Numbered from the stretch's first letter, positions 41,940-51,455 are shown. The stretch: 64,000 nt of DNA from Variovorax paradoxus_P (GCF_050627025.1 NZ_CP192472.1), one strand, 5' to 3'. The notes: generated from the letters alone by a model not told the origin. Made by a program: numbers and translations.

Positions 41940-42437
41940 TCAGAGGCTTGCCGACGCATGCAGGTTGCGGGGCAGCCGCAAGGTGCTCGCAAGCGCGCCT
42001 TCGGGGCAAGGCCCATCGGAATAGCTCGCTTCGCCCTCGGGCATTACGCACTTGTGCACTTCGACGACGGCCGGCGCGGCCTTGGCTTTCGGCTCTTCGG
42101 GAGCGGCGTCCATGCGCCCGAAGTTTGCGCTGGCCAATGGCGCGTAAGCGGGCGCATAAGGCGACATGGGCATGACAGGTTCGGGGGACGAGCGGGCCAC
42201 TTCGTCCGTCGACGCGCGCTTGCCGGTGCCAGGTATGGCGGGCTCGACGTGCGCCGGCATGACCGCAGGAGCCAGGGCCGGTGCGCGTGCCGCGCTTTCT
42301 TGAACCAGGTCTTTCAGCGTCACATAGAAAAGCGACACCGCCACGAGCGCCACACCCAGGCAAGGTGCCCAGTACCGGGTGGACCCTTGCGCAATATCCG
42401 CTTGTTCGGTCTTGCCGATTGTGTGTTCGAGGCCCAT
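41940..42437 (-). CDS. Membrane-anchored hypothetical protein with DUF4124-like C-terminus
   Basis: A 165-residue protein with one membrane helix near residues 24-42 (WAPCLGVALVAVSLFYVTL), a Pro/Ala-rich linker and a C-terminal two-cysteine segment (VHKCVMPEGEASYSDGPCPEG) like the small DUF4124 beta domain. AAGGAGC precedes the ATG. The frame stays open upstream for 270 codons, but that part is antisense to the regulator at 42651 and is rejected. It is convergent with the ROK gene. Role unknown. Confidence 0.7.
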   Translation of the reverse strand: MGLEHTIGKTEQADIAQGSTRYWAPCLGVALVAVSLFYVTLKDLVQESAARAPALAPAVMPAHVEPAIPGTGKRASTDEVARSSPEPVMPMSPYAPAYAPLASANFGRMDAAPEEPKAKAAPAVVEVHKCVMPEGEASYSDGPCPEGALASTLRLPRNLHASASL

Positions 42438-42650
42438 GGCTGAAGCTCCTTGTTGGTGTTCAGCCGTTCTACTTACCCGACCCGGCCGCACTTGTAGGCC
42501 TGCGCCATGCTCCATGACGGAATACGCCTCGAAAACGCCGCGGAGAAGTTCGCTTGGGCCGTGCGGCAACTTCGCGAAGACAAGAAGTTCGAAAGGGCGC
42601 ACGCGCGGGAGTTTCGATAATGCAGTCCGTCTTGTAGAAAACCGCAAAGA

Positions 42651-43301
42651 ATGAGTGCCGCAGATTTCCTTTTCGCCCCCGAAGTACAAAAGATACTGAT
42701 GGTTGCCTACGCGGCCCCCGACCAGCCGCTGTCGTCCAGCGAGCTGGCCAAGCGCTCGAAGCTCGAGCCGGACGATGCGGCACGCACGCTGGAGCATCTT
42801 GTCGAAAGCGGAATCCTGAAGCGAAGCAAGCCGAAGGCAGACGAGCCCGAAACCATTTCGGTCGATCGCGCGTTCATCTTTCACAACGAGTTGCGAAGCA
42901 TCGCGCTCAAGTCCTTTGCCGCAGCCGAGCCGGTCCGCTCCATGCTGCGCTCCAAGTTCAAGGACTCGGTCATGCGCGCCTTCATCCTCGAAGAAGACAA
43001 GGACGGCACCCTGGAGCTGCTCGTCGTGCACGGCCAGCTGATGCCGGACGAATCCGCCATGAAGGCCGCTTGCCAGAAGCTGTCGAAAAACATTCACCGC
43101 CACCTGAAGGTGCATGTGATCTCGAACACCAGGATCAATAACCTTCCGCCGCGCGACCCGCTCGCATTGAAGCTGGCGGCATCCGGTGTCCTCGAGGTCA
43201 TTGCGCTTGGGGACACGAAGGCTCAACCCCCAGTCGAGAAGGTCGGCCTCTTGCAAAGCGCGAAGAAAAAGCTGGCAACGCTGGCGCGCCCGTTAGCGTG
43301 A
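42651..43301 (+). CDS. Winged-helix regulator-like protein
   Basis: A 216-residue soluble protein. The N-terminus (EVQKILMVAYAAPDQPLSSSELAKRSKLEPDDAARTLEHLVESGILKR) is a clear winged helix of MarR/ArsR style. The C-terminal part (RAFILEEDKDGTLELLVVHG) is an alpha/beta region I cannot assign. It is divergent from the membrane-anchored gene across 213 bases that hold no other gene. Probably a transcription factor of unknown target. Confidence 0.72.
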   Translation: MSAADFLFAPEVQKILMVAYAAPDQPLSSSELAKRSKLEPDDAARTLEHLVESGILKRSKPKADEPETISVDRAFIFHNELRSIALKSFAAAEPVRSMLRSKFKDSVMRAFILEEDKDGTLELLVVHGQLMPDESAMKAACQKLSKNIHRHLKVHVISNTRINNLPPRDPLALKLAASGVLEVIALGDTKAQPPVEKVGLLQSAKKKLATLARPLA

Positions 43302-43370
43302 GCGCGCATCGGAAGGTGGCTGCGCCGAGCGCACAACTTGCTGCCCCGGAGGTTGAAGCGCGGTGCGCGA

Positions 43371-44393
43371 TCAGGGCTTCCAGCGGCGCAGGCCGAGCTC
43401 GTCCGCCAGTTGCCTGTAGGCGCCGATGCGGGTTTGCACATACTCGCTGAGCGCAGCGCCGGTAAGTGCAAACGGATAAAGCCCGTGCTGTTCGCGCAGC
43501 GCGGCGTAGCCCGGTGCGGCTACGGCCTCGGTGAATGCAGCGGTCCACGCGCGCACGGCCGCATCGGGCACGTTGGCGCTCAGGTAGAGGCCGCGCACGG
43601 TGGGCCAGACGATGTCCACGCCTTGCTCGCGAGCGGTCGGCACGCCGGTCAGTGCGCCGCCGAGCCGCATTTCCGATAGCACTGCCAACAGGCGCACCGC
43701 CGCGCCGCCGCCAATGGCTTGCAACGCCTCGGCCGCATCGCCGGGAAACGCATCGACGTGCTTGCCTTGCAGTGCACGCAGGGCGTCGCCGCCGCCCTCG
43801 AATGAGACAAAGCGCATGGCCTTGTGGTCGCGGGCCGCAGCGCGCACCAGCAGTGCGGCTTTCACCCAGTCTTGGCTGCCTACCGTGCCGCCGGCGCCGA
43901 AGGCCACGCGCGAGGGGTCTTGCCTCAGCGCGGCCACCAGGTCTTGAAGGCGCTTGTAGGGTGAGTCGCGGTGCACGGCGATCACGCCGTAGTCGGTGCC
44001 GAGCGTTGCGATCCAGCGCACGGCCGAGGGCGCATGCGGGCCGAAGCGGCCTTGTGCAAGGTTGAGCAGCGATCCGCTGGAGAACGCGACCAGTGTGCCC
44101 GGGCCGCCGAGTTGTCCGGTGGCGATGCGGTCGAATGCGACCGCCCCGATACCGCCCGGCAGGTAGCGCTGGGCGAGCAGCGGGCGTGTGGGGCGCACGG
44201 CCTGCAGCGCGTCGCGCGCGAGCGCGCAGGTGAGATCGAAGCCGCCGCCGGGCTTGGCGGGAATCACGCAGTCGGCCGCGGCAAGGGAGGGATCGCCCGG
44301 CTGCTGCGCACCGGCCATGCGGACGGCGCCGGGCGCGAGCACCGCGGACAACGCGCGCAGCGCATGGCGGCGGGTGGGGAAGTGCGGCTGCAT
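43371..44393 (-). CDS. Bug/TctC-family tripartite tricarboxylate transporter binding protein 1
   Basis: A 340-residue periplasmic solute-binding protein. The N-terminus has a twin-arginine-like signal (TRRHALRALSAVLAPGAVRMAGA). The body shows the Bug fold: CVIPAKPGGGFDLTCALARD, VAFGAGGTVGSQDW and GVPTAREQGVDIVWPTVRG. The start at 44393 is chosen from the signal peptide; the open frame upstream is antisense to tctE. Such proteins often cap a two-component operon. The ligand is unknown, probably a carboxylate. Confidence 0.87.
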   Translation of the reverse strand: MQPHFPTRRHALRALSAVLAPGAVRMAGAQQPGDPSLAAADCVIPAKPGGGFDLTCALARDALQAVRPTRPLLAQRYLPGGIGAVAFDRIATGQLGGPGTLVAFSSGSLLNLAQGRFGPHAPSAVRWIATLGTDYGVIAVHRDSPYKRLQDLVAALRQDPSRVAFGAGGTVGSQDWVKAALLVRAAARDHKAMRFVSFEGGGDALRALQGKHVDAFPGDAAEALQAIGGGAAVRLLAVLSEMRLGGALTGVPTAREQGVDIVWPTVRGLYLSANVPDAAVRAWTAAFTEAVAAPGYAALREQHGLYPFALTGAALSEYVQTRIGAYRQLADELGLRRWKP

Positions 44394-44409
44394 GCGAATC
44401 TGCCCGCTG

Positions 44410-45837
44410 CTAGGTGGCCGCAGGCCGGGGCCACCAGATGATCGCATGCAGCCCCGTGCCGGCCTCGCGTGCCTCGAGCCGCAGCTCGCCGCGATGACGC
44501 TGCGCGATGGATCGCGCAATCGCCAGCCCAAGGCCGAAGCCGCCCTTGCCCGCCCGCGCGCCGCGTCGAAAGCGCTGGCCCAGGGCGGCGCGCTCTTCAT
44601 CGCCGAGGCCCGGGCCATTGTCTTCGACGTTGAGGCTCCAGCCCGCTGCGTCGCCGGCCGCGAAGAGAGTGATTGTTCCCTCGGCGGGCGTGTAGGCAAT
44701 GGCGTTTGCGACGAGGTTGCTCAGCGCCTCGCGCAGCAATCCGCGGTCGGCCACCGCAAGAAACTCCGGTGCAGGCGAATGAATGCCCAGGTCGATGCGC
44801 TTGGCGCGCGCAAGCGGCAGCAGGTCGACAGCCACTTCGCGCAGCAGCGCCGCAAGGTCGAACTCGGCCGGCTCCACTGCCACCGTGTCGCTGCGGCCCA
44901 GCGCAAGCAGCTGCTGTGCGCTGCGCGTTGCGCGGCCTATTTCGGTGCCGAGCGCGTCCAGCGCCACCCGCACCTGCGCCGGGTCCTGCTCGCGCCGTGC
45001 ATAGTCGGCTTGCATCTGCAGTGTGGTGAGGTGGGTGCGCAGCTGGTGCGACGCATCGTCCAGAAACTGGCGCTGCTGTGCCACCAGGTCTTGCGTGCGC
45101 GTCATCTGCTGGTTGACTGCCACCACCAGCGGACGCACTTCCGCGGGCAGATCGGCTTCGGCGATGCGGGTCAGGTCGTCCGGCCTGCGGGCCTGCACCT
45201 CGCGCGCGAGGCGCGACATAGGGCGCAGCGCCGCCGCCAGCGCAATGGCGGTGCCCAGGATAAGCATTGTCAGCACCAGCCCGTCGCGCAATGCGGCGCT
45301 GCGCACGAAGCGGGCGGTGAACTCCTGTCGCGAGCGCGTGCTCTCGCCCACCTGAATGAGCACGCTGCGGCCGGTGCTGCCCGCCGGTGCACGGTCAAGG
45401 TCGCGCCGGTAGGCCGCAAGCCGCACGGCTTCATCGAAATAAACTGCGTCGTAGAAAGCCGGAACGCCCATGGCGAGTTCGGCGGGTGGCGCGGGCAGGT
45501 CGGCGCTGCCCAGTTCCACCAGGCCGTCGGAGCTTGCCACCCGAAAGAACACCTGGCCGCTGGCAGTGAGCTCGAAAAATTCGAACATCGTGTACGGCAG
45601 CTCGACAGAAAGCCCGCCCGACGCGGTCGAGATGTTCGCATCGATCGATTTCAGGGCACCCAGCAGAGAGCGGTCATAGGCGGCGTTGGCGGCGGCCAGC
45701 GCGTCGTGCCGCGTCATCCATAGCTCGATGCCCGTCACGGCGAGCAGGGCAGGAAACAGCAGCAGCGCAAGCCGCTGCCACAGGCTTGCGCGCCGCAGCC
45801 GGGCTGCCAGGCCTGCAAGAAGCCGCGGCGTGCTCAC
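44410..45837 (-). CDS. tctE: TctE-type sensor histidine kinase
   Basis: A 475-residue membrane kinase from a GTG start. Two transmembrane helices (about 19-40 and 185-205) bracket a periplasmic sensor of the 2CSK_N type. The phospho-His motif DDASHQLRTHL lies near residue 250, with NLVANAIAYT, DNGPGLGDEE and GFGLGLAIA as N, G1 and G2 boxes. The GTG directly abuts the stop of the response regulator. It senses an external carboxylate, possibly with one of the Bug proteins. Confidence 0.92.
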   Translation of the reverse strand: MSTPRLLAGLAARLRRASLWQRLALLLFPALLAVTGIELWMTRHDALAAANAAYDRSLLGALKSIDANISTASGGLSVELPYTMFEFFELTASGQVFFRVASSDGLVELGSADLPAPPAELAMGVPAFYDAVYFDEAVRLAAYRRDLDRAPAGSTGRSVLIQVGESTRSRQEFTARFVRSAALRDGLVLTMLILGTAIALAAALRPMSRLAREVQARRPDDLTRIAEADLPAEVRPLVVAVNQQMTRTQDLVAQQRQFLDDASHQLRTHLTTLQMQADYARREQDPAQVRVALDALGTEIGRATRSAQQLLALGRSDTVAVEPAEFDLAALLREVAVDLLPLARAKRIDLGIHSPAPEFLAVADRGLLREALSNLVANAIAYTPAEGTITLFAAGDAAGWSLNVEDNGPGLGDEERAALGQRFRRGARAGKGGFGLGLAIARSIAQRHRGELRLEAREAGTGLHAIIWWPRPAAT

Positions 45838-46503
45838 TCAGTCCGCTTCCAGCGCATAGCCCAGGCCGCGCAGCGTGGCAATGCGAACGCCGCTGCCGTC
45901 GAGCCGCTTGCGCAGCCGATAGACCAGCACTTCAACCGCTTCGGGGTGCACTTCTTCTTCATCGGAAAACACACGCTCCAGAATCTGCTGCTTCGACAGC
46001 GGTTCGCCGCTGCGCTGCACCAGTACGCGCAGCACGGCCAACTCGCGTGGCGAAAGCGTCAGGGTATCGCCCGCCAGCACAAACTGCCGGCGCGCGCTGT
46101 CGTACACCAGCGGCCCGCAGGCCAGGCGCGGATGCTCCACCCCGCGCGCGCGGCGCACCAGCGCATGAAGGCGCGCCTCGAGCTCGGCCAGTGCAAAGGG
46201 CTTGGCCAAAAAATCGTCTGCACCGGCGTTCAGCGATGCGACCCGCTCGCCCAGCGAATCGCGCGCCGTGAGTATCAGTGCCGGCAGCCGCTGGTCGCGT
46301 TCGCGCAGGCGCTGGAGCACCGTGTGGCCGTCCATGCCCGGCAGGCCCAGGTCGAGCACCAGCGCATCGTGGTCGCGCTGCTGCAGGGCGCGGTCGGCCA
46401 GCCGGCCGTCATCTACCCACTCGACCTGGATGCCCGCATGCTCCAGCGCCTTGCACAGCCAGGTGCCCAGGGTGTGTTCGTCTTCCGCCAGCAGGATGCG
46501 CAT
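45838..46503 (-). CDS. tctD: TctD-type response regulator (OmpR/PhoB class)
   Basis: A 221-residue regulator: receiver domain with LVLDLGLPGMDGH (phospho-Asp near 51) and AKPFALAEL (Lys near 101), then a winged-helix output (LSPRELAVLRVLVQRSGEP ... EVLVYRLRKRLDGSG). It is immediately followed by tctE and 25 bases after the second Bug gene. It probably regulates this operon or a distant tctAB permease. Confidence 0.93.
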   Translation of the reverse strand: MRILLAEDEHTLGTWLCKALEHAGIQVEWVDDGRLADRALQQRDHDALVLDLGLPGMDGHTVLQRLRERDQRLPALILTARDSLGERVASLNAGADDFLAKPFALAELEARLHALVRRARGVEHPRLACGPLVYDSARRQFVLAGDTLTLSPRELAVLRVLVQRSGEPLSKQQILERVFSDEEEVHPEAVEVLVYRLRKRLDGSGVRIATLRGLGYALEAD

Positions 46504-46528
46504 GGCGCGATGCTAGGCCCTGGAGGGC

Positions 46529-47539
46529 TCAGTCCGGCTTGATGTTTGCCCTTGCGATCACTTTTTGCCAGCGAGCTTGCTCGGCCGCAATGAACTGCGC
46601 GAACTGCTCGGGCGTGCCGCCGACCGCCTCGGCCGCGTCGGCGGTCAACCGCTGCATGGAGTCGGGCGACTTCACTGCCTTCATCGTCTCGGCCGAGAGC
46701 TTGGCCAGCTGCGCGGGCTCGATGCTGGCCGGCGCAAGCATGCCGTACCACTGCGTCATTTCGAAACCCGGAAAGCCCTGCTCCGCTACCGTGGCCACGT
46801 CCGGCAGTTGCGGCAAGCGCTTGGCCGAACCGGTGGCAATGCAACGCACCTTGCCGGCCTTGATGAAGGGAATGATTGCCGCCGCGCCGATGGCCGAGGC
46901 ATCGAGCCGGCCCGAGAGCAGGTCGGTCACCATGGGGCCGGTGCCGCGGTAGGGCACATGCAGCATGAAGACGTTTGCCGTCATCTTCAGGTACTCGAAG
47001 GCGAGATGGCCAGCGCTGCCGTTGCCCGCGGAGCCGTAGCTCAGCTTGCCCGGCTTCGACTTGGCATAGGCAATGAACTCCTTCAGGTTCTGGGCCGGTA
47101 CATCGGGGTGCACCACGTAGAGGCTGGGCACCTTGGCCAGAAGGCTCACGGGCTTGAAGTCCTTGTTCGCGTCGTAGGGCAGCTTGGCAAAGATGTACGG
47201 GTTGACCGCCAGCGTGCCGATGTGCCCGAGGATCAAGGTGTGCTGGTCGGTGGAGCGCGCAACCTCGCTCATGGCAATGTTGCCGGCCGCGCCGGGCTTG
47301 TTGTCGACAAACACGCTTTGCCCGAGCGTGCGCGAAAGCTCGGCGGCCGTGGAGCGCGCCACGATCTCCGAGCTGCCGCCCGGCGCAAAAGGCACGACGA
47401 AGCGGATTGACTTGCTCGGCCAGGCGGCCTGGGCAGAGGCCAGCGAAGGCAGCAGCCCGCCAAGGGCCAGTGCGCCGCCGCCTTGCAGCCATTGCCGCCG
47501 TGTGGACTGTTGATCGTTCAGGAAAGGGTGGTCGGGCAT
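46529..47539 (-). CDS. Bug/TctC-family tripartite tricarboxylate transporter binding protein 2
   Basis: A 336-residue Bug protein with a twin-arginine signal (STRRQWLQGGGALALGG). IRFVVPFAPGGSSEIVARST near residue 45 and KLSYGSAGNGSAGHLA near 155 are typical ligand-loop segments. It is first in the tctC-tctD-tctE-tctC unit and may deliver the ligand to its own sensor system or to a remote permease. An IclR gene lies 68 bases upstream on the same strand. Confidence 0.9.
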   Translation of the reverse strand: MPDHPFLNDQQSTRRQWLQGGGALALGGLLPSLASAQAAWPSKSIRFVVPFAPGGSSEIVARSTAAELSRTLGQSVFVDNKPGAAGNIAMSEVARSTDQHTLILGHIGTLAVNPYIFAKLPYDANKDFKPVSLLAKVPSLYVVHPDVPAQNLKEFIAYAKSKPGKLSYGSAGNGSAGHLAFEYLKMTANVFMLHVPYRGTGPMVTDLLSGRLDASAIGAAAIIPFIKAGKVRCIATGSAKRLPQLPDVATVAEQGFPGFEMTQWYGMLAPASIEPAQLAKLSAETMKAVKSPDSMQRLTADAAEAVGGTPEQFAQFIAAEQARWQKVIARANIKPD

Positions 47540-47607
47540 GAATTTGTCTCCATCGCTTGGGTGTGAGCATGCATCCTGCCCGACGGATGCTGTCGGAATG
47601 CTGTCAG

Positions 47608-48450
47608 TCAGATCAGGTTGCGCATGGCCTGCGCCGTTTCGCGCAGCACCGGCAGCACGCGCGCCACTGCATCCTCGGAGCTTTCGTGGCCCATGGGCAT
47701 GGTGATGTTGAGCGCACCCAGCAGCATGCCGTGCCGGTCGCGCAGCGGCACCGCAATGCCGCGCGAGTTCAGGTCGAGCTGCTGCTCGGACAAGGCCCAG
47801 CCCTGTGCGCGAATGCGCGCCAGCTCCAGCTTCATGCGCTCCTTGCTTGCGATGGTGTGCGATGTGAACACCTGCAGCTGGCGCGTGGCAAGCCACTCTG
47901 CCAGCTCGGCGTCGCCACGCAGCGCCAGCATGAGCATGCCCGCGGCGGTAACCTGCGCCGGCACGCGCGCACCGAGCACATAGCCGGTGCTCATGCTGCG
48001 GTTGGGGCCGTTGCGCGCAATGTAGACGACCTCGTCGCCATCCATCACGCTCAGGTAGGCGATCTCGTTGGTGCCCGCCGCCACGCGCTGCAGAAACGGC
48101 TGCACGATGCGCGGCAGCCGTGCCGAGTCGAGGTAAGACTGGCCCAGCCGCAGCACGCGCGGCGTCAGCCAGAAGAGCTTGCCGTCGCTTGCCACGTAGC
48201 CCATGTGCTGCAGCGTCAGCAGATAGCGGCGTGCGGCCGTGCGCGTCATGCCCGTGCGCTCGCCAGCCTGGCTGGCGGTCAGGCGCGGGTGCGCGTCATC
48301 GAAGGCCTCGATGATGCTCACGCCGCGCTCCAGGCCGGCGATCCAGTCGCGCTTGTCCAGGCCCGGTGGGGCGGGGGAGGGATCGGTCGGATCGGTGCTC
48401 ATGGGGCGGGAGTTTGCCGTGCGGGCGGCGCTACTGCGTTCGGCGTTCAT
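47608..48450 (-). CDS. IclR-family regulator (PcaR/PcaU/PobR-like), likely controller of the quinate/pca cluster
   Basis: Up to 280 residues from ATG 48450; ATG 48402 is the alternative start. Helix-turn-helix LTASQAGERTGMTRTAARRYLLTLQHMGY near 55-85, then the IclR effector domain (VAAGTNEIAYLSVMDGDEVVYIARN, GILGLNI-type NITMPMG). The RGVSIIEAFDD and TRAAARRYL layout is that of the PcaR/PobR subgroup. It is divergent from the first AroE-like gene. An operator resembling the PcaR site lies between them. Confidence 0.88.
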   Translation of the reverse strand: MNAERSSAARTANSRPMSTDPTDPSPAPPGLDKRDWIAGLERGVSIIEAFDDAHPRLTASQAGERTGMTRTAARRYLLTLQHMGYVASDGKLFWLTPRVLRLGQSYLDSARLPRIVQPFLQRVAAGTNEIAYLSVMDGDEVVYIARNGPNRSMSTGYVLGARVPAQVTAAGMLMLALRGDAELAEWLATRQLQVFTSHTIASKERMKLELARIRAQGWALSEQQLDLNSRGIAVPLRDRHGMLLGALNITMPMGHESSEDAVARVLPVLRETAQAMRNLI

Positions 48451-48469
48451 CAGGATTAACCCTGTTTTT

Positions 48470-48484
48470 GTGCGATCAGCGAAC
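48470..48484. promoter_or_regulatory. PcaR-like IclR operator in the iclR/aroE-like divergent promoter
   Basis: Read on the minus strand this is GTTCGCTGATCGCAC, which matches 13 of 15 bases of the site published for Pseudomonas putida PcaR, GTTCGATAATCGCAC (recalled from literature). It starts 20 bases upstream of the iclR ATG and lies 118 bases before the AroE-like start, suiting control of both directions. Confidence 0.6.
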
Positions 48485-48601
48485 GCATGAAGACGATAGT
48501 CGTGCATTTTGGGTGCGTGTGAGGGTGAGGCCGATGGCCAAGGTAGATAAAGTCCGCCCTGGCGATGGCTTTGGAGCGATTGCCGCACAAAGAGGCAAGA
48601 C

Positions 48602-49525
48602 ATGACCACCTCCATCAACGGCAGCACCCTCGCGTACCTGATTCCCGGCGACCCCGTGCGCAACGTGCGCCTGCCGCGCATGTTCAACGCCGTGTTCGAG
48701 CGCTTTGGCATCGACGCGGTGCTGGTGCCAATGCAGGTGCCGCTGCGCGACTTTGCGGTGTTCCTCAAGTCGGCCTTCCTGGCCCGCAACGTGCGCGGCA
48801 TGGTCATTGCGCCGCCGCACAAACCGCTGGCGGTCGACCTGCTCGACGGCTGCGGCCTGTTCGGCCGCGTGGCGGGGTCGGTCAACGTGGTGCGCCGCAT
48901 CGATAACAACGAACTCGAAGGCGACCTCTTCGACGGCGAGGGCCTCCTGGGCGCGCTGGACCACTTCAACATTCCGTTCCGCGGCAAGCGGGTGCTCATT
49001 CTTGGCGCCGGCGTGAGCGCGGCGGCCATCGGCGTGGCGCTGGCCGAAGGTGGCACGGTCGACGGTGCGGAGCACATCGCGTTGTACGACACCTCGGCCG
49101 GCAAGGCGGCCGGCGTGGCTGCCAAGCTCGACGCGTTCTTCGATGCCAACGTGGTGGCTGTCGACAGCAATGCACCCGAGGGCTACGACCTGGTCATCAA
49201 TGCCACGTCGCAGGGGCTCGAAGAGTCCGACGCGCTACCGGTCGACGTTGCGCGCATGGAGCCTCATGCCGCGCTGTTCGATATTTTGCTGCGCAACCAG
49301 CCGACGCCGCTGGTGCGCGCCGCGCGTGCCCGCGGCCTCAACGCGCAGGCCGGCTTCGAAATGCTGATTCAGCAGATGCCGCACTACTTTGCGTACTTCG
49401 GCCATGCCGAGGCCGCGCAGGGCCTGCGCAAAGACGCGGATTTTCTGCGCGAGATCATCTATCCCCCCGCGATGCAGGCGGAAATTCGCAAGCCTTTGCG
49501 CTACCAGTCGCCGAGCGTGGCCTAA
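48602..49525 (+). CDS. AroE-like shikimate/quinate dehydrogenase 1
   Basis: A 307-residue NAD(P)-dependent dehydrogenase of the shikimate dehydrogenase family. The substrate domain has the catalytic lysine in VIAPPHKPLAVD and aspartate in GDLFDGEG. The Rossmann motif is VLILGAGVSAAAIGVALAE. Catabolic AroE/QuiA-like enzymes oxidise quinate or shikimate to 3-dehydro compounds. AAAGAGGCAAGAC precedes the ATG. Position after an IclR operator and before a TRAP transporter supports a catabolic role. Confidence 0.86.
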   Translation: MTTSINGSTLAYLIPGDPVRNVRLPRMFNAVFERFGIDAVLVPMQVPLRDFAVFLKSAFLARNVRGMVIAPPHKPLAVDLLDGCGLFGRVAGSVNVVRRIDNNELEGDLFDGEGLLGALDHFNIPFRGKRVLILGAGVSAAAIGVALAEGGTVDGAEHIALYDTSAGKAAGVAAKLDAFFDANVVAVDSNAPEGYDLVINATSQGLEESDALPVDVARMEPHAALFDILLRNQPTPLVRAARARGLNAQAGFEMLIQQMPHYFAYFGHAEAAQGLRKDADFLREIIYPPAMQAEIRKPLRYQSPSVA

Positions 49526-49599
49526 GCGGCGGCCGGTGCCGGGCAAGTTGCCGGGCGTGTCCGACCCATATGAGAACTTGTTCAGGAGGAGGAGAGGCA

Positions 49600-50160
49600 A
49601 TGGAAAAGATATTCGACGGCTACTGCAAGGTGCTCGACGCGCTGATTGCGTTGGCGCTTGCGGTCATGGTGGTGCTGGTGTTCGGCAACGTGGTGCTTCG
49701 CTATGCTTTCAATTCGGGCATCACCGTGTCCGAGGAAGTGTCGCGCTGGCTCTTTGTGTGGGTCACATTTCTAGGCGCGGTGGTGGCGGTGCGCGAACGC
49801 GCGCACCTGGGCACCGACTTTCTTGTGGCCCGCCTGCCGGTAATGGGCAAGAAGATCTGCCTTGTGGCTGGCCATGTGCTCATGCTGTATGCAACGTGGC
49901 TGCTGTTCAGCGGCAGTCTTGCGCAGGCAAAAATCAACTGGGACGTGCAGGCGCCGGTAACCGGCGCATCCACCGCGATCTTCTATGCATCGGGCGTTGT
50001 GTTCGCAGTTTCGGCCGCGCTGTTTCTGCTGAGCGACCTGGTGCGCGCGCTGACCGGCAAGCTGGGCGAAGACGAACTCGTGATGGTGCAGGAGTCGGAA
50101 GACCTTGCGCAGCTCGGGCGCGACGACGCAACTGAAAACAACACCCGCGACAAGCGCTGA
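49600..50160 (+). CDS. TRAP transporter small permease (DctQ)
   Basis: A 186-residue inner-membrane protein with four helices and the DctQ pattern LRYAFNSGITVSEEVSRWLFVWVTFLGAVVAVRERAHLG. GGAGGAGAGG precedes ATG 49600. It partners the DctM protein 14 bases downstream. Confidence 0.9.
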   Translation: MEKIFDGYCKVLDALIALALAVMVVLVFGNVVLRYAFNSGITVSEEVSRWLFVWVTFLGAVVAVRERAHLGTDFLVARLPVMGKKICLVAGHVLMLYATWLLFSGSLAQAKINWDVQAPVTGASTAIFYASGVVFAVSAALFLLSDLVRALTGKLGEDELVMVQESEDLAQLGRDDATENNTRDKR

Positions 50161-50174
50161 GAGCCGAGCTGCCC

Positions 50175-51455
50175 ATGACCGTACTCATCTTTCTCGGCTC
50201 GTTGCTCGCAGCAATGGCGCTGGGTATTCCGATTGCCTACTCGCTGCTGCTTTCGGGCGTGGCGCTGATGTATCACCTCGATCTGTTCGACGCGCAGATC
50301 CTTGCGCAGAACGTGGTGAACGGCGCCGACAGCTTTCCGCTGCTTGCGGTGCCGTTCTTCATGCTCGCCGGCGAGATCATGAACGTGGGCGGTCTCTCCA
50401 AGCGCATCGTCAACCTGGCGCTGACGCTCGTCGGGCACCGCCGCGGCGGCCTTGGCTTTGTGGCTATCGTGGCGGCCTGCCTGCTGGCCGCCTTGTCGGG
50501 TTCGGCTGTTGCGGACACCGCGGCACTGGCTGCCCTGCTGCTGCCGATGATGGTGCGCGCGGGGCACGACAAGGCGCGCGCGGCAGGCCTTATTGCCTCG
50601 GCCGGCATCATCGCGCCGGTGATTCCGCCTTCGATCGGTTTCGTGATCTTCGGCGTTGCAGCCAACGTGTCGATCAGCAAGCTCTTTCTTGCGGGTATCG
50701 TGCCCGGCGCCATGATGGGCGTGGGCATTGCCGTTGCATGGTGGTGGGTTGCCAAGCGCGAAAACGTCCAGCCACCGCCCAAGGCCACCGGCGCCCAGCG
50801 CGCGAAGGCTTTCAGGGAATCGCTCTGGGCGCTGTTCCTTCCGGTGATCGTCCTCGTCGGTCTCAAGATGGGCGTGTTCACTCCGACTGAAGCGGCAGTG
50901 GTTGCGGCGGTGTATGCGCTGTTCGTCGCAATGGTGGTCTACCGCGAGATGAACTTCGCGCAGCTCTACCAGGTCTTCGTGAGTGCGGCCAAGACCACGG
51001 CCGTGATCATGTTCCTTGTGGCGGCGGCCATGGTGTCCGCATGGCTCATTACGGTGGCCGATCTGCCGAGCAAGCTCATCGCGCTGCTGGAACCATTCAT
51101 GGGCAACCAGACCTTGCTGCTGATTGCAATCATGCTGTTGGTGATGGCCGTCGGCACGGCCATGGACATGACGCCAACCATTCTGATTCTCACGCCGGTG
51201 CTGATGCCGGTGGTCAAGGCTGCGGGGATCGATCCGGTTTACTTCGGTGTGCTGTTCATCATCAACAACGCCATCGGGCTCATCACGCCGCCGGTGGGCA
51301 CCGTGCTCAACGTTGTGGCGGGCGTCGGCAAGATGAAGATGGACGAAGTCACGCGTGGCGTGCTGCCCTTCATGACGGCGCAATTCATCGTGATGTTCCT
51401 GCTCGTGTTTTTCCCATCGCTCGTGCTGGTGCCCATGCGCTGGTTCGCAGGCTGA
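50175..51455 (+). CDS. TRAP transporter large permease (DctM)
   Basis: A 426-residue polytopic Na+-driven permease. Signatures are LLAALSGSAVADTAALAALLLPMM, AGIIAPVIPPSIGFVIFG and INNAIGLITPPVGTVLNVV. It forms the translocation unit with DctQ for substrates delivered by the DctP encoded downstream. Confidence 0.95.
   Translation: MTVLIFLGSLLAAMALGIPIAYSLLLSGVALMYHLDLFDAQILAQNVVNGADSFPLLAVPFFMLAGEIMNVGGLSKRIVNLALTLVGHRRGGLGFVAIVAACLLAALSGSAVADTAALAALLLPMMVRAGHDKARAAGLIASAGIIAPVIPPSIGFVIFGVAANVSISKLFLAGIVPGAMMGVGIAVAWWWVAKRENVQPPPKATGAQRAKAFRESLWALFLPVIVLVGLKMGVFTPTEAAVVAAVYALFVAMVVYREMNFAQLYQVFVSAAKTTAVIMFLVAAAMVSAWLITVADLPSKLIALLEPFMGNQTLLLIAIMLLVMAVGTAMDMTPTILILTPVLMPVVKAAGIDPVYFGVLFIINNAIGLITPPVGTVLNVVAGVGKMKMDEVTRGVLPFMTAQFIVMFLLVFFPSLVLVPMRWFAG

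Noticed and set aside
42438..43256. Upstream extension of the membrane-anchored gene to 438 codons
   Set aside because: The extension is antisense to the winged-helix gene. The ATG at 42437 has its own AAGGAGC and a membrane helix at the expected distance.
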